Of a stretch of DNA of 18,183 nucleotides, positions 6,528 through 13,333 are shown piece by piece. Made by a program: the position numbers and the translations under genes. The notes beneath the pieces were generated by a model. That model made no database searches. It worked only from the letters and a program-made list of their open reading frames with translations, and was not told where the DNA came from. The DNA is from JBKQVT01 sp052139835 (GTDB taxonomy: Bacteria; Planctomycetota; Planctomycetia; Pirellulales; Thermoguttaceae), in assembly GCA_052139835.1 (NCBI GenBank), contig JBKQVT010000059.1, forward strand, positions 1 through 18,183, in the 5' to 3' direction. Numbering within the stretch: position 1 is the stretch's first letter; every line of letters starts with the position of its first letter.

Positions 6528-7274
6528 ATGGAAGAAGACTTGCGAGAAGGGGACGGAGAAAATTCGAGCACGCCGGACCGTCCGGCCGTGATCCTGCTTT
6601 CCGGGGGGTTGGATTCGGCCACCGCCGCCGCCATGGCGCGCGAGCAGGGCTTCGCCCTCTACGCCCTGTCGGTCGATTATGGCCAGCGGCACCGCTTCGA
6701 ACTGGAGGCGGCCCGGCGGGTCGCCCAGACGTTGGGCGTCCGCCGCCACGTCGAGACGGGCGTGTCGTTGGGGCTCTTCGGCGGCAGCGCCCTGACGGCC
6801 GCCATCGAGGTGCCCAAGGATCGCGATCCGGGGCAGATGGCCGACGGCATCCCCGTCACCTACGTCCCCGCGCGAAACACGGTCTTGTTGGCGATGGCGT
6901 TGGCCTACGCCGAGGTGGTCGGGGCGGCCGACATCTTCCTCGGCGTCAACGCCATCGACTACAGCGGCTATCCCGATTGCCGGCCGGAGTACATCGCCGC
7001 CTTCGAGCGGTTGGCCAACCTGGCCACCAAGGCGGGCGTCGAAGGCCGCTTGTCTTTCACCATCCATACCCCCTTGATCCGCTGGACCAAGGCCCAGATC
7101 ATCCGCCACGGCGTCGAACTGGGCGTCGATTACAGCCTCACCCGCTCCTGCTACGATCCCGACGCCGCGGGAGAGAGTTGCGGCCGTTGCGACGCCTGCC
7201 AGTTGCGCCTGAAGGGTTTCGCCGAGGCCGGCCTGCGCGATCCGTTGCGTTATCAGGCGGGGCACGAACAGTAG
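6528..7274 (+). CDS. queC: 7-cyano-7-deazaguanine (preQ0) synthase
   Basis: ATP-dependent conversion of 7-carboxy-7-deazaguanine to preQ0, the step between QueE and QueF. The 248-aa protein has the PP-loop ATP pyrophosphatase motif SGGLDS at 25-30 and SVDYGQRH at 48-55. PARNT at 114-118 is a typical QueC segment. The zinc site is Cys208, Cys218, Cys221 and Cys224. The ATG gives about 20 residues before the first beta strand, slightly longer than usual. There is no ribosome-binding site before it, so the start is less certain than the identity. queE follows after 11 nt and is surely cotranscribed. queD is not in the window. Confidence 0.96.
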   Translation: MEEDLREGDGENSSTPDRPAVILLSGGLDSATAAAMAREQGFALYALSVDYGQRHRFELEAARRVAQTLGVRRHVETGVSLGLFGGSALTAAIEVPKDRDPGQMADGIPVTYVPARNTVLLAMALAYAEVVGAADIFLGVNAIDYSGYPDCRPEYIAAFERLANLATKAGVEGRLSFTIHTPLIRWTKAQIIRHGVELGVDYSLTRSCYDPDAAGESCGRCDACQLRLKGFAEAGLRDPLRYQAGHEQ

Positions 7275-7285
7275 CAAAACATCCC

Positions 7286-7990
7286 ATGCGGATTGCCGAA
7301 ATCTTTCGATCGCTGCAAGGCGAGGGCCGGCTCACCGGGACCGACAGCCTCTTCGTGCGTTTCAGCGGCTGCAACCTCCGCTGCCGCTTCTGCGACACCC
7401 GCTATGCCTCGTGGAGCCCGGAAGGCGAGGACCTGGCGCTGGAGGAGGTCCTGGCGCAGCTCGTCGCCTTGGACCCCGCGGCCGACGCGCCGGTGCGTCA
7501 CGCGGTGGTGACCGGGGGCGAGCCGCTGCTGTTTGATGAAGTGGCGCCGCTTTGCCAGGCCCTCCGCGGCCAGGGGCGGCACGTCACCATCGAAACCGCC
7601 GGCACGCTCTATCGGCCGGTGGCCTGCGACCTGATGTCGATCAGCCCGAAGCTGGCGCATTCCACGCCGACGCCGCGGGAGAGCCCCGCGTGGGCGGTGC
7701 GCCACGAGGCGGCCCGGCACGAGCCGGAGGCCATGCGCCGCTTGCTGGCCGAGTATGATTATCAATTGAAGTTCGTGGTCCACCGCCCGGAGGACTGCGA
7801 CGAAGTCGAGGCCTATCTGGCGGAGTTTCCCCAGGTGGACCGCCAGCGGGTATGGCTGATGCCCGAAGGCGTCGAGGTCGAGGAGTTGGCGGAGCGAGCC
7901 CGCTGGCTGGAGCCCTATTGTGCCGCGGCCGGGCTGCGATTCTGTCCTCGTCGGCAGATCGAGTGGTTTGGTTCGCGGCGCGGGGTGTGA
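7286..7990 (+). CDS. queE: 7-carboxy-7-deazaguanine synthase, radical SAM enzyme
   Basis: Radical SAM ring contraction of 6-carboxy-tetrahydropterin to 7-carboxy-7-deazaguanine, feeding QueC. The product is 234 aa. The cluster motif Cys29-x3-Cys33-x2-Cys36 is at SGCNLRCRFCDT, and GGEP at 77-80 is the SAM-binding motif. The N-terminal IFRSLQGEG substrate-site motif is intact. The start is the ATG 11 nt after the queC stop; longer in-frame extensions would overlap queC completely. The stop codon is followed after 7 nt by the G-rich arm of a foldback array that fills the gap to trmB. Confidence 0.96.
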   Translation: MRIAEIFRSLQGEGRLTGTDSLFVRFSGCNLRCRFCDTRYASWSPEGEDLALEEVLAQLVALDPAADAPVRHAVVTGGEPLLFDEVAPLCQALRGQGRHVTIETAGTLYRPVACDLMSISPKLAHSTPTPRESPAWAVRHEAARHEPEAMRRLLAEYDYQLKFVVHRPEDCDEVEAYLAEFPQVDRQRVWLMPEGVEVEELAERARWLEPYCAAAGLRFCPRRQIEWFGSRRGV

Positions 7991-8031
7991 GGAACGAGGG
8001 GCTGGGGGCTGGGGACTAGGGACTGGAAAAG

Positions 8032-8052
8032 CCCCGCGACTGCGTCGCGGGG
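8032..8052. repeat. REP-like hairpin inside the foldback array
   Basis: CCCCGCGAC (8032-8040), loop TGC, GTCGCGGGG (8044-8052): a perfect 9-bp stem. It resembles short GC-rich palindromes I recall as dispersed in planctomycete genomes. Confidence 0.75.
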
Positions 8053-8107
8053 GCGAAGGGGATAGACTGGGGGCTGGAGAGGACAATGGCTCCTCACCTT
8101 CACTCCT

Positions 8108-8125
8108 GTTATGCTTAAGCATAAC
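8108..8125. promoter_or_regulatory. Perfect 18-bp A/T-rich palindrome upstream of trmB
   Basis: GTTATGCTTAAGCATAAC is perfectly self-complementary and stands out as an A/T-rich island. It contains TATGCT, a plausible -10 hexamer, 43-60 bp before the trmB ATG. No -35 box is convincing. It could be an operator, a promoter core, or part of the repeat. Confidence 0.45.
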
Positions 8126-8167
8126 CTACTTCCAGCCCCTAGTCCCGAGTCCCCAGCCCCCAGCCCC

Positions 8168-8818
8168 ATGAGCCGCCGCGCGTTGCGAAAAATCACCCCC
8201 GGCTTGGACCTCTCGCGGCACTTGAAGACGCTGGAGGAGTTGCCGCGGCCTTGGAGCCCGGCGGCCCTGTTCGGTCGTCAGGGGGCGCTGGAGGTCGAGA
8301 TAGGCACGGGCAAGGGGCTCTTCTTGCGCTCTGCGGCAGCGGCCCGGCCGGAGGTCGATTTCCTGGGCACGGAAATCGCCCGCCGCTACGCCGAATTCGC
8401 CGCCGCCGCGCTGGCGAAGCAAAACCTTTCCAATGCCCTGGTGGTCCACGGCGACGCCCTGCGGCTCTTCCACGAGTGGCTCCCCGACCAATCGCTGGCC
8501 GCCGTACACATCTACTTCCCCGATCCCTGGTGGAAGAAGCGGCATCGGAAGCGGCGGGTGATGCGGGAGTCGCTGCTGGCCGACGTGGAGCGGACGCTCC
8601 AGCCCGGCGGCACGCTCCACTTTTGGACCGACGTGGAGGACTACTTCCACACGGCATTGGCCCTGCTGGCCGCCCACACGCGGTTGGAGGGGCCGCTGGA
8701 AGTGCCGGAGGCCCCGGCGGAGCACGACATGGCCTATCGCACCCATTTTGAGCGCCGCGTGCGGCTGGGCAACCAGCCGGTCTACCGGGCCGAGTTCCGG
8801 AAAGTCGGAGGGATTTAG
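8168..8818 (+). CDS. trmB: tRNA (guanine-N7-)-methyltransferase
   Basis: Methylates G46 in the variable loop of tRNAs using SAM. The 216-aa product has the SAM-binding EVEIGTGKG at 42-50, the TrmB signature YFPDPWWKKRH at 116-126 and the C-terminal YRTHFE segment at 190-195. The ATG at 8168 was chosen because the in-frame upstream ATG at 8111 lies in the 18-bp palindrome and would translate the C-rich repeat. The start follows the repeat directly and has no Shine-Dalgarno sequence. The stop TAG is itself part of the following GGGATTTAG array, so the last residues (GGI) are repeat-encoded. Position after queC-queE suggests a tRNA-modification operon, if transcription crosses the array. Confidence 0.95.
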   Translation: MSRRALRKITPGLDLSRHLKTLEELPRPWSPAALFGRQGALEVEIGTGKGLFLRSAAAARPEVDFLGTEIARRYAEFAAAALAKQNLSNALVVHGDALRLFHEWLPDQSLAAVHIYFPDPWWKKRHRKRRVMRESLLADVERTLQPGGTLHFWTDVEDYFHTALALLAAHTRLEGPLEVPEAPAEHDMAYRTHFERRVRLGNQPVYRAEFRKVGGI

Positions 8819-8915
8819 GGGGATTTAGGGATTTAGAGATTTAGGGACTAGGGAATTGGGGAGCCGGCGTCTAACCCCTAAATCCCCAAATCCCTAAATC
8901 CCCAAATCCCTCCCC
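8807..8915 (+). repeat. GGGATTTAG foldback array at the trmB 3' end
   Basis: A G-rich arm (about 8807-8863) of GGGATTTAG-like units begins inside the last trmB codons. It is answered by a C-rich arm (8871-8915) of CCCTAAATC-like units. The arms are separated by about 7 nt and can form a long hairpin. Downstream of trmB it could also act as a strong RNA 3'-end barrier. Confidence 0.85.
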
Positions 8916-9153
8916 AGCCGGCCATTTCTGCCGCGTGGGATCGGCAGGAATTGCCCGTGGGCGCCACGATCCCGGCGGCGGCGTGGCGGCTGGTCCGGTT
9001 TGGGCGCACAAGGTGCAAGTCGTTGCACGGCAGCGATTTGCGGTCAGCCATCCGCTCCGCAGCCGGCGGAGGCCGCCTGGTTTGGCCCCGCATTTGCTCT
9101 CCCGCAGGGCCAAGCGCCATTCCCCCCTCTTCTCTTCGCTGGGAGTTGATTCG
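8916..9153. other. Intergenic stretch before the 160-aa gene
   Basis: No gene is supported: the in-frame upstream extension of the next gene lacks a good start and has no conserved feature. It contains one clear palindrome, GTGCAA (9013-9018) and TTGCAC (9023-9028) around GTCG, which could be an operator for the downstream gene or a small hairpin. No convincing promoter hexamers are visible. Confidence 0.4.
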
Positions 9154-9636
9154 ATGCAGATCAATAGTGTCCTGGGCGGGCTGCCCGACGCAACTTCGCT
9201 GGCCAAAGGCCGCACTTCCGCCGCCGTGTCTGCCGCCAGTGCGTCCGTTGCCGGCGCCCCGCCCACCGTGTTGAACAGCAATTCCGCCGCGGTCCGCGCC
9301 ATCCTGGCCAAGTACGACGTCACCGACATTACGCCCAACGAGTTCTCGCAGATGGTTCAGAGCCTTTACAGCGCCGGCGCCCTTTCGGCGAAGAATCTGC
9401 AAGACCTCGGCGGGATCCGCACGGACCTGCTGGCCTCCGGCGTCGGGGCCGACGACTCGCTGAACCTGGTGGATTACTACTCGGACAAGATCGCCGACGC
9501 GAAGAGCCAGATGACCGCGGCCACGCCGGCCGCCCAGCAACAGCAGCTTGCCCCGCTGGTGCAACGGCTGGACTGGGTCGAGAAGTTCCAGACCCTGAAG
9601 GACGAGCCGCAAGGCGGCGTCAGTGCGCTGGCTTGA
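9154..9636 (+). CDS. Hypothetical protein, 160 aa
   Basis: Function not recognised. The first 45 residues are Ala/Ser-rich and probably disordered. A compact helical domain follows from about residue 46 (AAVRAILAKYDVTDITPNEF). It resembles hypothetical proteins from many Gram-negative bacteria that carry a KYDVxxhoPxEhxxhxxxLYxxGxhS pattern. The C-terminal part has DYYSDKI and a Gln-rich helix (about 126-148). No signal peptide or membrane segment is seen. GGGAG at 9141-9145, 8 nt from the ATG, supports the start. Its 3' end overlaps purF, which runs the opposite way, by 17 bp. It stands alone, so context gives no clue. Confidence 0.72.
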   Translation: MQINSVLGGLPDATSLAKGRTSAAVSAASASVAGAPPTVLNSNSAAVRAILAKYDVTDITPNEFSQMVQSLYSAGALSAKNLQDLGGIRTDLLASGVGADDSLNLVDYYSDKIADAKSQMTAATPAAQQQQLAPLVQRLDWVEKFQTLKDEPQGGVSALA

Positions 9637-11221
9637 GAAAGAGCTGCCGCGCCTCGCCCACCGTCTCGTAGGTCCGCCCGGCGATGTTGTTGCGGTCGTT
9701 CTCCACCGCGATGCGGGCCAGTTCTTGACCGCAGGGGGTGGGATAATTCCCGGTGATGCAGGCCTGGCAGAGGTCGTGTGCCGGGAAGCCGATGGCGCGG
9801 GCGATGGCATCCACCGGCAGATAGCGGAGCGAATCGGCGCCCAGGCGGGCCGCCATCTTGGCCTCCACGGCGGGCGTCAACACCCCGCCCTGAAGAAACT
9901 GCGGCGCAAAGAGCTCGCTCACGGTCGACATGTCAATGCCGTAAAAGCAAGGGGAGACGATGGGCGGACAGGCCACGCGGACGTGGATCTCTTTGGGCTG
10001 TCCCATCTCGCGCAACCGCTGCAAGAGGACCTTCAGGGTGGTCGCCCGCACGATCGAGTCCTCGACCAGCAGCACCCGTTTGCCTTCGAGCACTTCGCGC
10101 AAGGGCGTATACTTGGTTTCCGCCTTGCGTTTGCGGTCGCCGCTGCCTTCGATGAAGGTCCGGCCGCTGTAGCGGTTGCGGATCAGGCCCTCGACGCTGG
10201 GGATCTTCAGGGCATAGGCCATGCCGTCGGCGGCCGCCTTGCTGGTGTCGGGCACGGGGACGACCACCGTCTGCTGGTCGATGGGGACCGTCTCCAGGCG
10301 GGCCAGCTCCTCGCCGAGGGCCTTGCGGGCAAGGTAGACGCTCCGCCCGTCCAGCGTGCTGGCGACGTTGGCAAAGTAGACCCATTCGAAGAAGCAATGG
10401 GCGTGCCGCGGGCTGGGGGCGAAGGTCTGCTTCTCCAGCCGCCCCTCGCTGATGACGATCGCCTCGCCCGGCGGCAGCGACTTGATGCTCTGCGGCGCGA
10501 AGCCCAGGTTCATCAGGGCGACGCTCTCGCTGGCCGCCGCGAACAGCGGCCCCTCGACCGCATAGCACAGCGGCTTGATGCCCAGCGGATCGCGGGCCAC
10601 CACCATGTCGCCTAGGGCATCGAGAAATACCAGGCTGTAGGCGCCGTCGAATTTCTCGGCAATCTGCCGGAAGACCTGAACCAGCGAAGGCTGATCCTCG
10701 ACCGACAAGGCCGTGCAAATCTCGTGCATGAAGATCTCGGTGTCGGTCTCGCGGGCGAGGTGGTTGTCGTCGTCGCCCAGCAACTGGCGGCGCAGTTCCC
10801 CGTAGTTGGCCAACTGGCCGTTGAAGGCGAAACTGAACCACTTGTGCTTCTTGATGTGGTGCCGCTCGAAGGGCTGCGCGTAGCTGCGGTCTTCCGCCCC
10901 ACAGGTCGCGTAGCGGACATGTCCGATCGCCGCCCGCCCCGTGTATTCGTTCATCAGGCCCTCGTACTGGGCCCGATGACTCATGCGGAAGACCTCGGAG
11001 ACCGAGCCCACGTCCTTGTAGGTGTCGATCAACTGGCTGCGATGCGGATTGAAGGAAGTCATCCCGGCGGCCAACTGGCCGCGGTTCTGGATGTCCAAGA
11101 GCATCCGCGGCATCAGCCGGCTGACCCCCTCCGGCCCCAATTCCAGGCATAAGGGGCTGACGCCCTTGCCGGGCAGGTGATAGATCGCCGCCACGCCACA
11201 TTCGTCGCGCAGTTCGCTCAT
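9620..11221 (-). CDS. purF: Amidophosphoribosyltransferase (glutamine PRPP amidotransferase)
   Basis: First committed step of purine synthesis: PRPP plus glutamine to 5-phosphoribosylamine. The product is 533 aa from the ATG at 11221. An in-frame TTG at 11239 is possible but adds six unremarkable residues. Cys8 in DECGVAA would be the N-terminal nucleophile after removal of a 7-residue propeptide, as in the Bacillus-type enzyme. The class-II glutaminase domain covers about 8-240. The PRPP-binding motif VLLVEDSIVRATT is at 383-395. Cys276, Cys425, Cys485 and Cys488 match the four 4Fe-4S ligands of the Bacillus enzyme. The YFARPDS segment usual after the first ligand is changed to YFANVAS. It stands apart from other purine genes. 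Confidence 0.95.
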   Translation of the reverse strand: MSELRDECGVAAIYHLPGKGVSPLCLELGPEGVSRLMPRMLLDIQNRGQLAAGMTSFNPHRSQLIDTYKDVGSVSEVFRMSHRAQYEGLMNEYTGRAAIGHVRYATCGAEDRSYAQPFERHHIKKHKWFSFAFNGQLANYGELRRQLLGDDDNHLARETDTEIFMHEICTALSVEDQPSLVQVFRQIAEKFDGAYSLVFLDALGDMVVARDPLGIKPLCYAVEGPLFAAASESVALMNLGFAPQSIKSLPPGEAIVISEGRLEKQTFAPSPRHAHCFFEWVYFANVASTLDGRSVYLARKALGEELARLETVPIDQQTVVVPVPDTSKAAADGMAYALKIPSVEGLIRNRYSGRTFIEGSGDRKRKAETKYTPLREVLEGKRVLLVEDSIVRATTLKVLLQRLREMGQPKEIHVRVACPPIVSPCFYGIDMSTVSELFAPQFLQGGVLTPAVEAKMAARLGADSLRYLPVDAIARAIGFPAHDLCQACITGNYPTPCGQELARIAVENDRNNIAGRTYETVGEARQLFLKPAH

Positions 11222-11294
11222 GGTCTCATTGTAAAGCAAATGAGCGAAAGGCGAAAGCGGTTCCCACAGAGGGGGGTGCGAAAGACGCGCTCTC

Positions 11295-11322
11295 TTGCCC
11301 CTTGCTCGCGTTACGGTATGCT
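11295..11322 (+). promoter_or_regulatory. Candidate proB promoter
   Basis: TTGCCC (11295-11300) and TATGCT (11317-11322) are 16 bp apart, each matching the sigma-70 consensus at 4 of 6 positions. Transcription from here would include the two-hairpin repeat at 11339-11402 in the proB leader. Confidence 0.35.
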
Positions 11323-11338
11323 AGGGAGACGCACCGCC

Positions 11339-11402
11339 GGGTGCCACGGTTGGCTTGTCCAACCGTGTTTCCGCACTGCTGGACAAGCCAGCAGTGGCAC
11401 AC
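11339..11402 (+). repeat. Two-hairpin repeat (family B), copy 2, in the proB leader
   Basis: Hairpin 1: CACGGTTGG (11345-11353), loop CTTGT, CCAACCGTG (11359-11367). Hairpin 2: CACTGCTGG (11374-11382), loop ACAAG, CCAGCAGTG (11388-11396). Outer arms GTGCCAC (11341-11347) and GTGGCAC (11394-11400) are complementary. GGCTTGTCC (11352-11360) is an exact reverse complement of GGACAAGCC (11381-11389), so the two loops can pair. It ends about 15 nt before the proB ATG, in the same orientation to its gene as copy 1. Confidence 0.88.
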
Positions 11403-11416
11403 GCACGGCTCCACAC

Positions 11417-12574
11417 ATGACCGATTTATTACGCCAAGAAATTGCCGCCCTGGCCACCTTGATCGTGGTCAAAGTCGGCACCCGGGTGTTGACCCGCGAC
11501 GACGGGCAACTCGACCAACCGCGGCTTGCGCAGCTTGCCGAGCAGTTGCACGTCGCCCGGACCAAGGGGCGGAAGGTCGTGCTGGTCAGCTCCGGGGCCG
11601 TCGGGGCCGGCATGGGACGCCTGGGACTGACCGCCCGCCCCACCGATCTGGCCCATCTCCAGGCCGTTGCCGCCATCGGCCAGAGCTGGCTAGTCGAGGC
11701 CTACCAGCGGGCGTTGTCCGGCCACGGTCATCACGCCGCCCAGGTGCTGCTGACCGCCGAGGACCTCGAACACCGCACCCGCTACCTCAACGCCCGCAAT
11801 ACCCTCGTCACCCTCCTGGAATTGGGGGCCGTGCCGATCATCAACGAGAACGACACCGTCAGCGTGGAGGAATTGCAGACCACCTTTGGCGACAACGACC
11901 GGCTGGCGGCCCTTGTGACCAATCTCCTCCGCGCCCCGCTGCTGGTACTGCTCTCGGACGTCGATGGTCTGTACGACGGCGACCCGTCACTGGAGGGCAG
12001 CCGGCTGATTTCCACGGTGGATCGGCTGGACGAGTCGATTTTCGGCCTGGTCTGCGACCGTGCCGGGGGGCTGGGCAAGGGGGGTATGGCCAGCAAGCTG
12101 GAGGCCGCCCGGCTGGCCACCGCGGCGGGCGAAAACGTCATCATCGCCAGCGGCCGCACCCCCCATATCCTCTCGAAAATCATCGCCGGCGAGCCGGTCG
12201 GCACCCTGTTTCTCGCCCAGGGCCGCAGCGTGGCCGCCCGCAAACGCTGGATCGGCTTCACGGTCAAACCGCGGGGCCGGCTGCTGCTGGACGGCGGGGC
12301 CCGCGAGGCCGTCCTCCGCCAGGGGCGCAGCCTCTTGGCCATCGGCGTGGTCGAGGTGGAGGGGAATTTTCACAAGGGCGACGTGGTCGCCCTGGCCGAG
12401 GGCGACGGCGGCGAGCTGGCCCGCGGCCTGACGAATTACGGCGCCGAGGACCTGCGGAAGATCAAGGGCCTGCGGACCGGCCAGATCGCCGCCGCCTTGG
12501 GCCACTGCCCCTACGACGAAGTGATTCATCGCGACAACATGGTGATCACCGGCGAGCCGGCGGGCCCCTCTTGA
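11417..12574 (+). CDS. proB: Glutamate 5-kinase with PUA domain
   Basis: ATP-dependent phosphorylation of glutamate, the first step of proline synthesis. The 385-aa product has an amino-acid kinase domain (about 10-260) with VVKVGT at 17-22, SSGAVGAGMGRLGL at 58-71, INENDTV at 142-148, FGDNDRLAA at 157-165, LLSDVDGLY at 178-186 and GKGGMASK at 220-227. A C-terminal PUA domain (about 285-360) includes GVVEVEGNFHKGD. The ATG at 11417 was chosen because an earlier in-frame start would translate the palindromic repeat. No clear Shine-Dalgarno sequence precedes it. proA is not adjacent. lexA follows after 85 bp and has its own promoter, whose -35 overlaps the proB stop codon. Confidence 0.95.
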   Translation: MTDLLRQEIAALATLIVVKVGTRVLTRDDGQLDQPRLAQLAEQLHVARTKGRKVVLVSSGAVGAGMGRLGLTARPTDLAHLQAVAAIGQSWLVEAYQRALSGHGHHAAQVLLTAEDLEHRTRYLNARNTLVTLLELGAVPIINENDTVSVEELQTTFGDNDRLAALVTNLLRAPLLVLLSDVDGLYDGDPSLEGSRLISTVDRLDESIFGLVCDRAGGLGKGGMASKLEAARLATAAGENVIIASGRTPHILSKIIAGEPVGTLFLAQGRSVAARKRWIGFTVKPRGRLLLDGGAREAVLRQGRSLLAIGVVEVEGNFHKGDVVALAEGDGGELARGLTNYGAEDLRKIKGLRTGQIAAALGHCPYDEVIHRDNMVITGEPAGPS

Positions 12575-12598
12575 CTGTGTACGGAAGTATATTATACT
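12571..12598 (+). promoter_or_regulatory. lexA promoter with overlapping palindromic operator candidate
   Basis: TTGACT (12571-12576) and TATACT (12593-12598) are 16 bp apart, each 5 of 6 to the sigma-70 consensus. The perfect 13-bp palindrome AGTATATTATACT (12586-12598) covers the -10 region. In most bacteria lexA represses itself through a palindrome over its promoter, so this is the natural candidate SOS box. It does not match the E. coli (CTGT-N8-ACAG) or Bacillus (GAAC-N4-GTTC) motifs. Transcription would start near 12605, which rules out the in-frame ATG at 12600 as the main start. Confidence 0.55.
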
Positions 12599-12659
12599 AA
12601 TGAGCGGCGACGGGGAGTGTTCCCTTCGGCCTACGCACCACCCTGGAAGGCAAATGCCC

Positions 12660-13268
12660 ATGGACTCGTTCGACAATCTCACGGAGCGGCAGCAAGCGGT
12701 TTACGTGTTCATTCGCGAAAAGATCCGCGGCCGCGGCTATGGCCCGACCGTCCGCGAGATTGGCCGCCAGTTCGGCATCAACTCGCCCAACGGCGTGGTC
12801 TGCCACCTGAAGGCCCTGGAGAAGAAGGGGCTGATCGCCCGCGAGCCCAACATGTCGCGGGCGATTCAACTGGTGGCCGAGCCGATCGAGGACCGCAGTT
12901 TGCCCCTGGCCGGGCGGATCGCCGCCGGCGTCCTCCACCAGGCGATCGAGCAGAACGAGCGCGTCGATTTCGACAACATGTTCGACCCTGCCGACAAGGA
13001 CCTCTTCGTGCTGGAGGTCAACGGCGATTCGATGATCGAGGACCAGATCGCCGACGGCGACTTCGTGGTCATCCGCAAGCAGAAGACCGCGCGGAAGGGG
13101 CAGATCGTGGTGGCCATCACCGACGAGGGCGAGGCGACGTTGAAGCGCTGGTTCCCCGAGCGCAACCGCATCCGCCTGGAGCCCGCCAACGCCGCCATGA
13201 AGCCGATCTTCGTCCGCGACGCGCAAGTGGTCGGCATCGTCGTCGGCGTGGTGCGGAAGCTCGAGTAA
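12660..13268 (+). CDS. lexA: LexA SOS repressor
   Basis: Transcription repressor of the DNA-damage response that cleaves itself when bound to RecA filaments. From the ATG at 12660 the product is 202 aa, the same length as E. coli LexA. The winged-helix DNA-binding domain is at about 5-70 (GPTVREIGRQFGINSPNGVV). The cleavage site is Ala89-Gly90 in RIAAGV. The Ser/Lys dyad is Ser124 (NGDSM) and Lys162 (ATLKRW). GGAAGG at 12645-12650 is 9 nt from this ATG but only 3 nt from the ATG at 12654, so 12660 is preferred; 12600 coincides with the predicted transcription start. The RAYT-like gene follows 65 bp downstream on the same strand with no obvious terminator other than its REP pair. Confidence 0.96.
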   Translation: MDSFDNLTERQQAVYVFIREKIRGRGYGPTVREIGRQFGINSPNGVVCHLKALEKKGLIAREPNMSRAIQLVAEPIEDRSLPLAGRIAAGVLHQAIEQNERVDFDNMFDPADKDLFVLEVNGDSMIEDQIADGDFVVIRKQKTARKGQIVVAITDEGEATLKRWFPERNRIRLEPANAAMKPIFVRDAQVVGIVVGVVRKLE

Positions 13269-13276
13269 GAGAACCC

Positions 13277-13316
13277 TGCGAAACCGCAAGCGTGGCGCAT
13301 CGCTTGCGGTTTCGCA
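13277..13316. repeat. Inverted REP pair directly upstream of the RAYT-like gene
   Basis: TGCGAAACCGCAAGCG (13277-13292) and its exact reverse complement (13301-13316) flank an 8-nt spacer. Each arm can also fold alone: CTTGCG and CGCAAG around GTTT at 13303-13318 on the right. It lies between the lexA stop and the RAYT start (13334). A third copy of the 16-mer lies inside the RAYT frame at 13726-13741. Confidence 0.88.
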
Positions 13317-13333
13317 AGAACGGAGTAAATCCC

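Larger units (their letters stand above)
7998..8167 (+). repeat. Foldback array filling the queE-trmB gap
   Basis: The G-rich arm at 7998-8028 (units GGGGCTG, GGGACT) is matched by a C-rich arm at 8130-8167. Their reverse-complement alignment is near perfect apart from a 7-nt extra unit and one or two changes. Between them lie a 9-bp hairpin (8032-8052), another GGGGGCTGG tract (about 8067-8075) and an 18-bp palindrome (8108-8125). The C-rich arm ends at the base before the trmB ATG, leaving no room for a Shine-Dalgarno sequence. Confidence 0.85.

Noticed and set aside
9018..9041. Sigma-54 promoter upstream of the 160-aa gene (TTGCACGG ... TTGC)
   Set aside because: The spacing between the GG and GC elements is wrong: 9 bp instead of 10 for one alignment, and 8 instead of 4 spacer bases for the other.
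11177..11416. 5' extension of proB
   Set aside because: It would translate the two-hairpin repeat and part of the purF 5' end. The kinase domain starts right after 11417.
12600..12659. lexA start at the ATG at 12600
   Set aside because: It touches the operator/-10 element and is near the predicted transcription start. The ATG at 12660 has a good Shine-Dalgarno sequence and gives canonical length.
12617..13333. 5' extension of the RAYT-like frame across lexA
   Set aside because: The extra 239 residues are Arg/Pro-rich frame-shifted lexA. The ATG at 13334 has GGAG at the right distance and begins the conserved domain.
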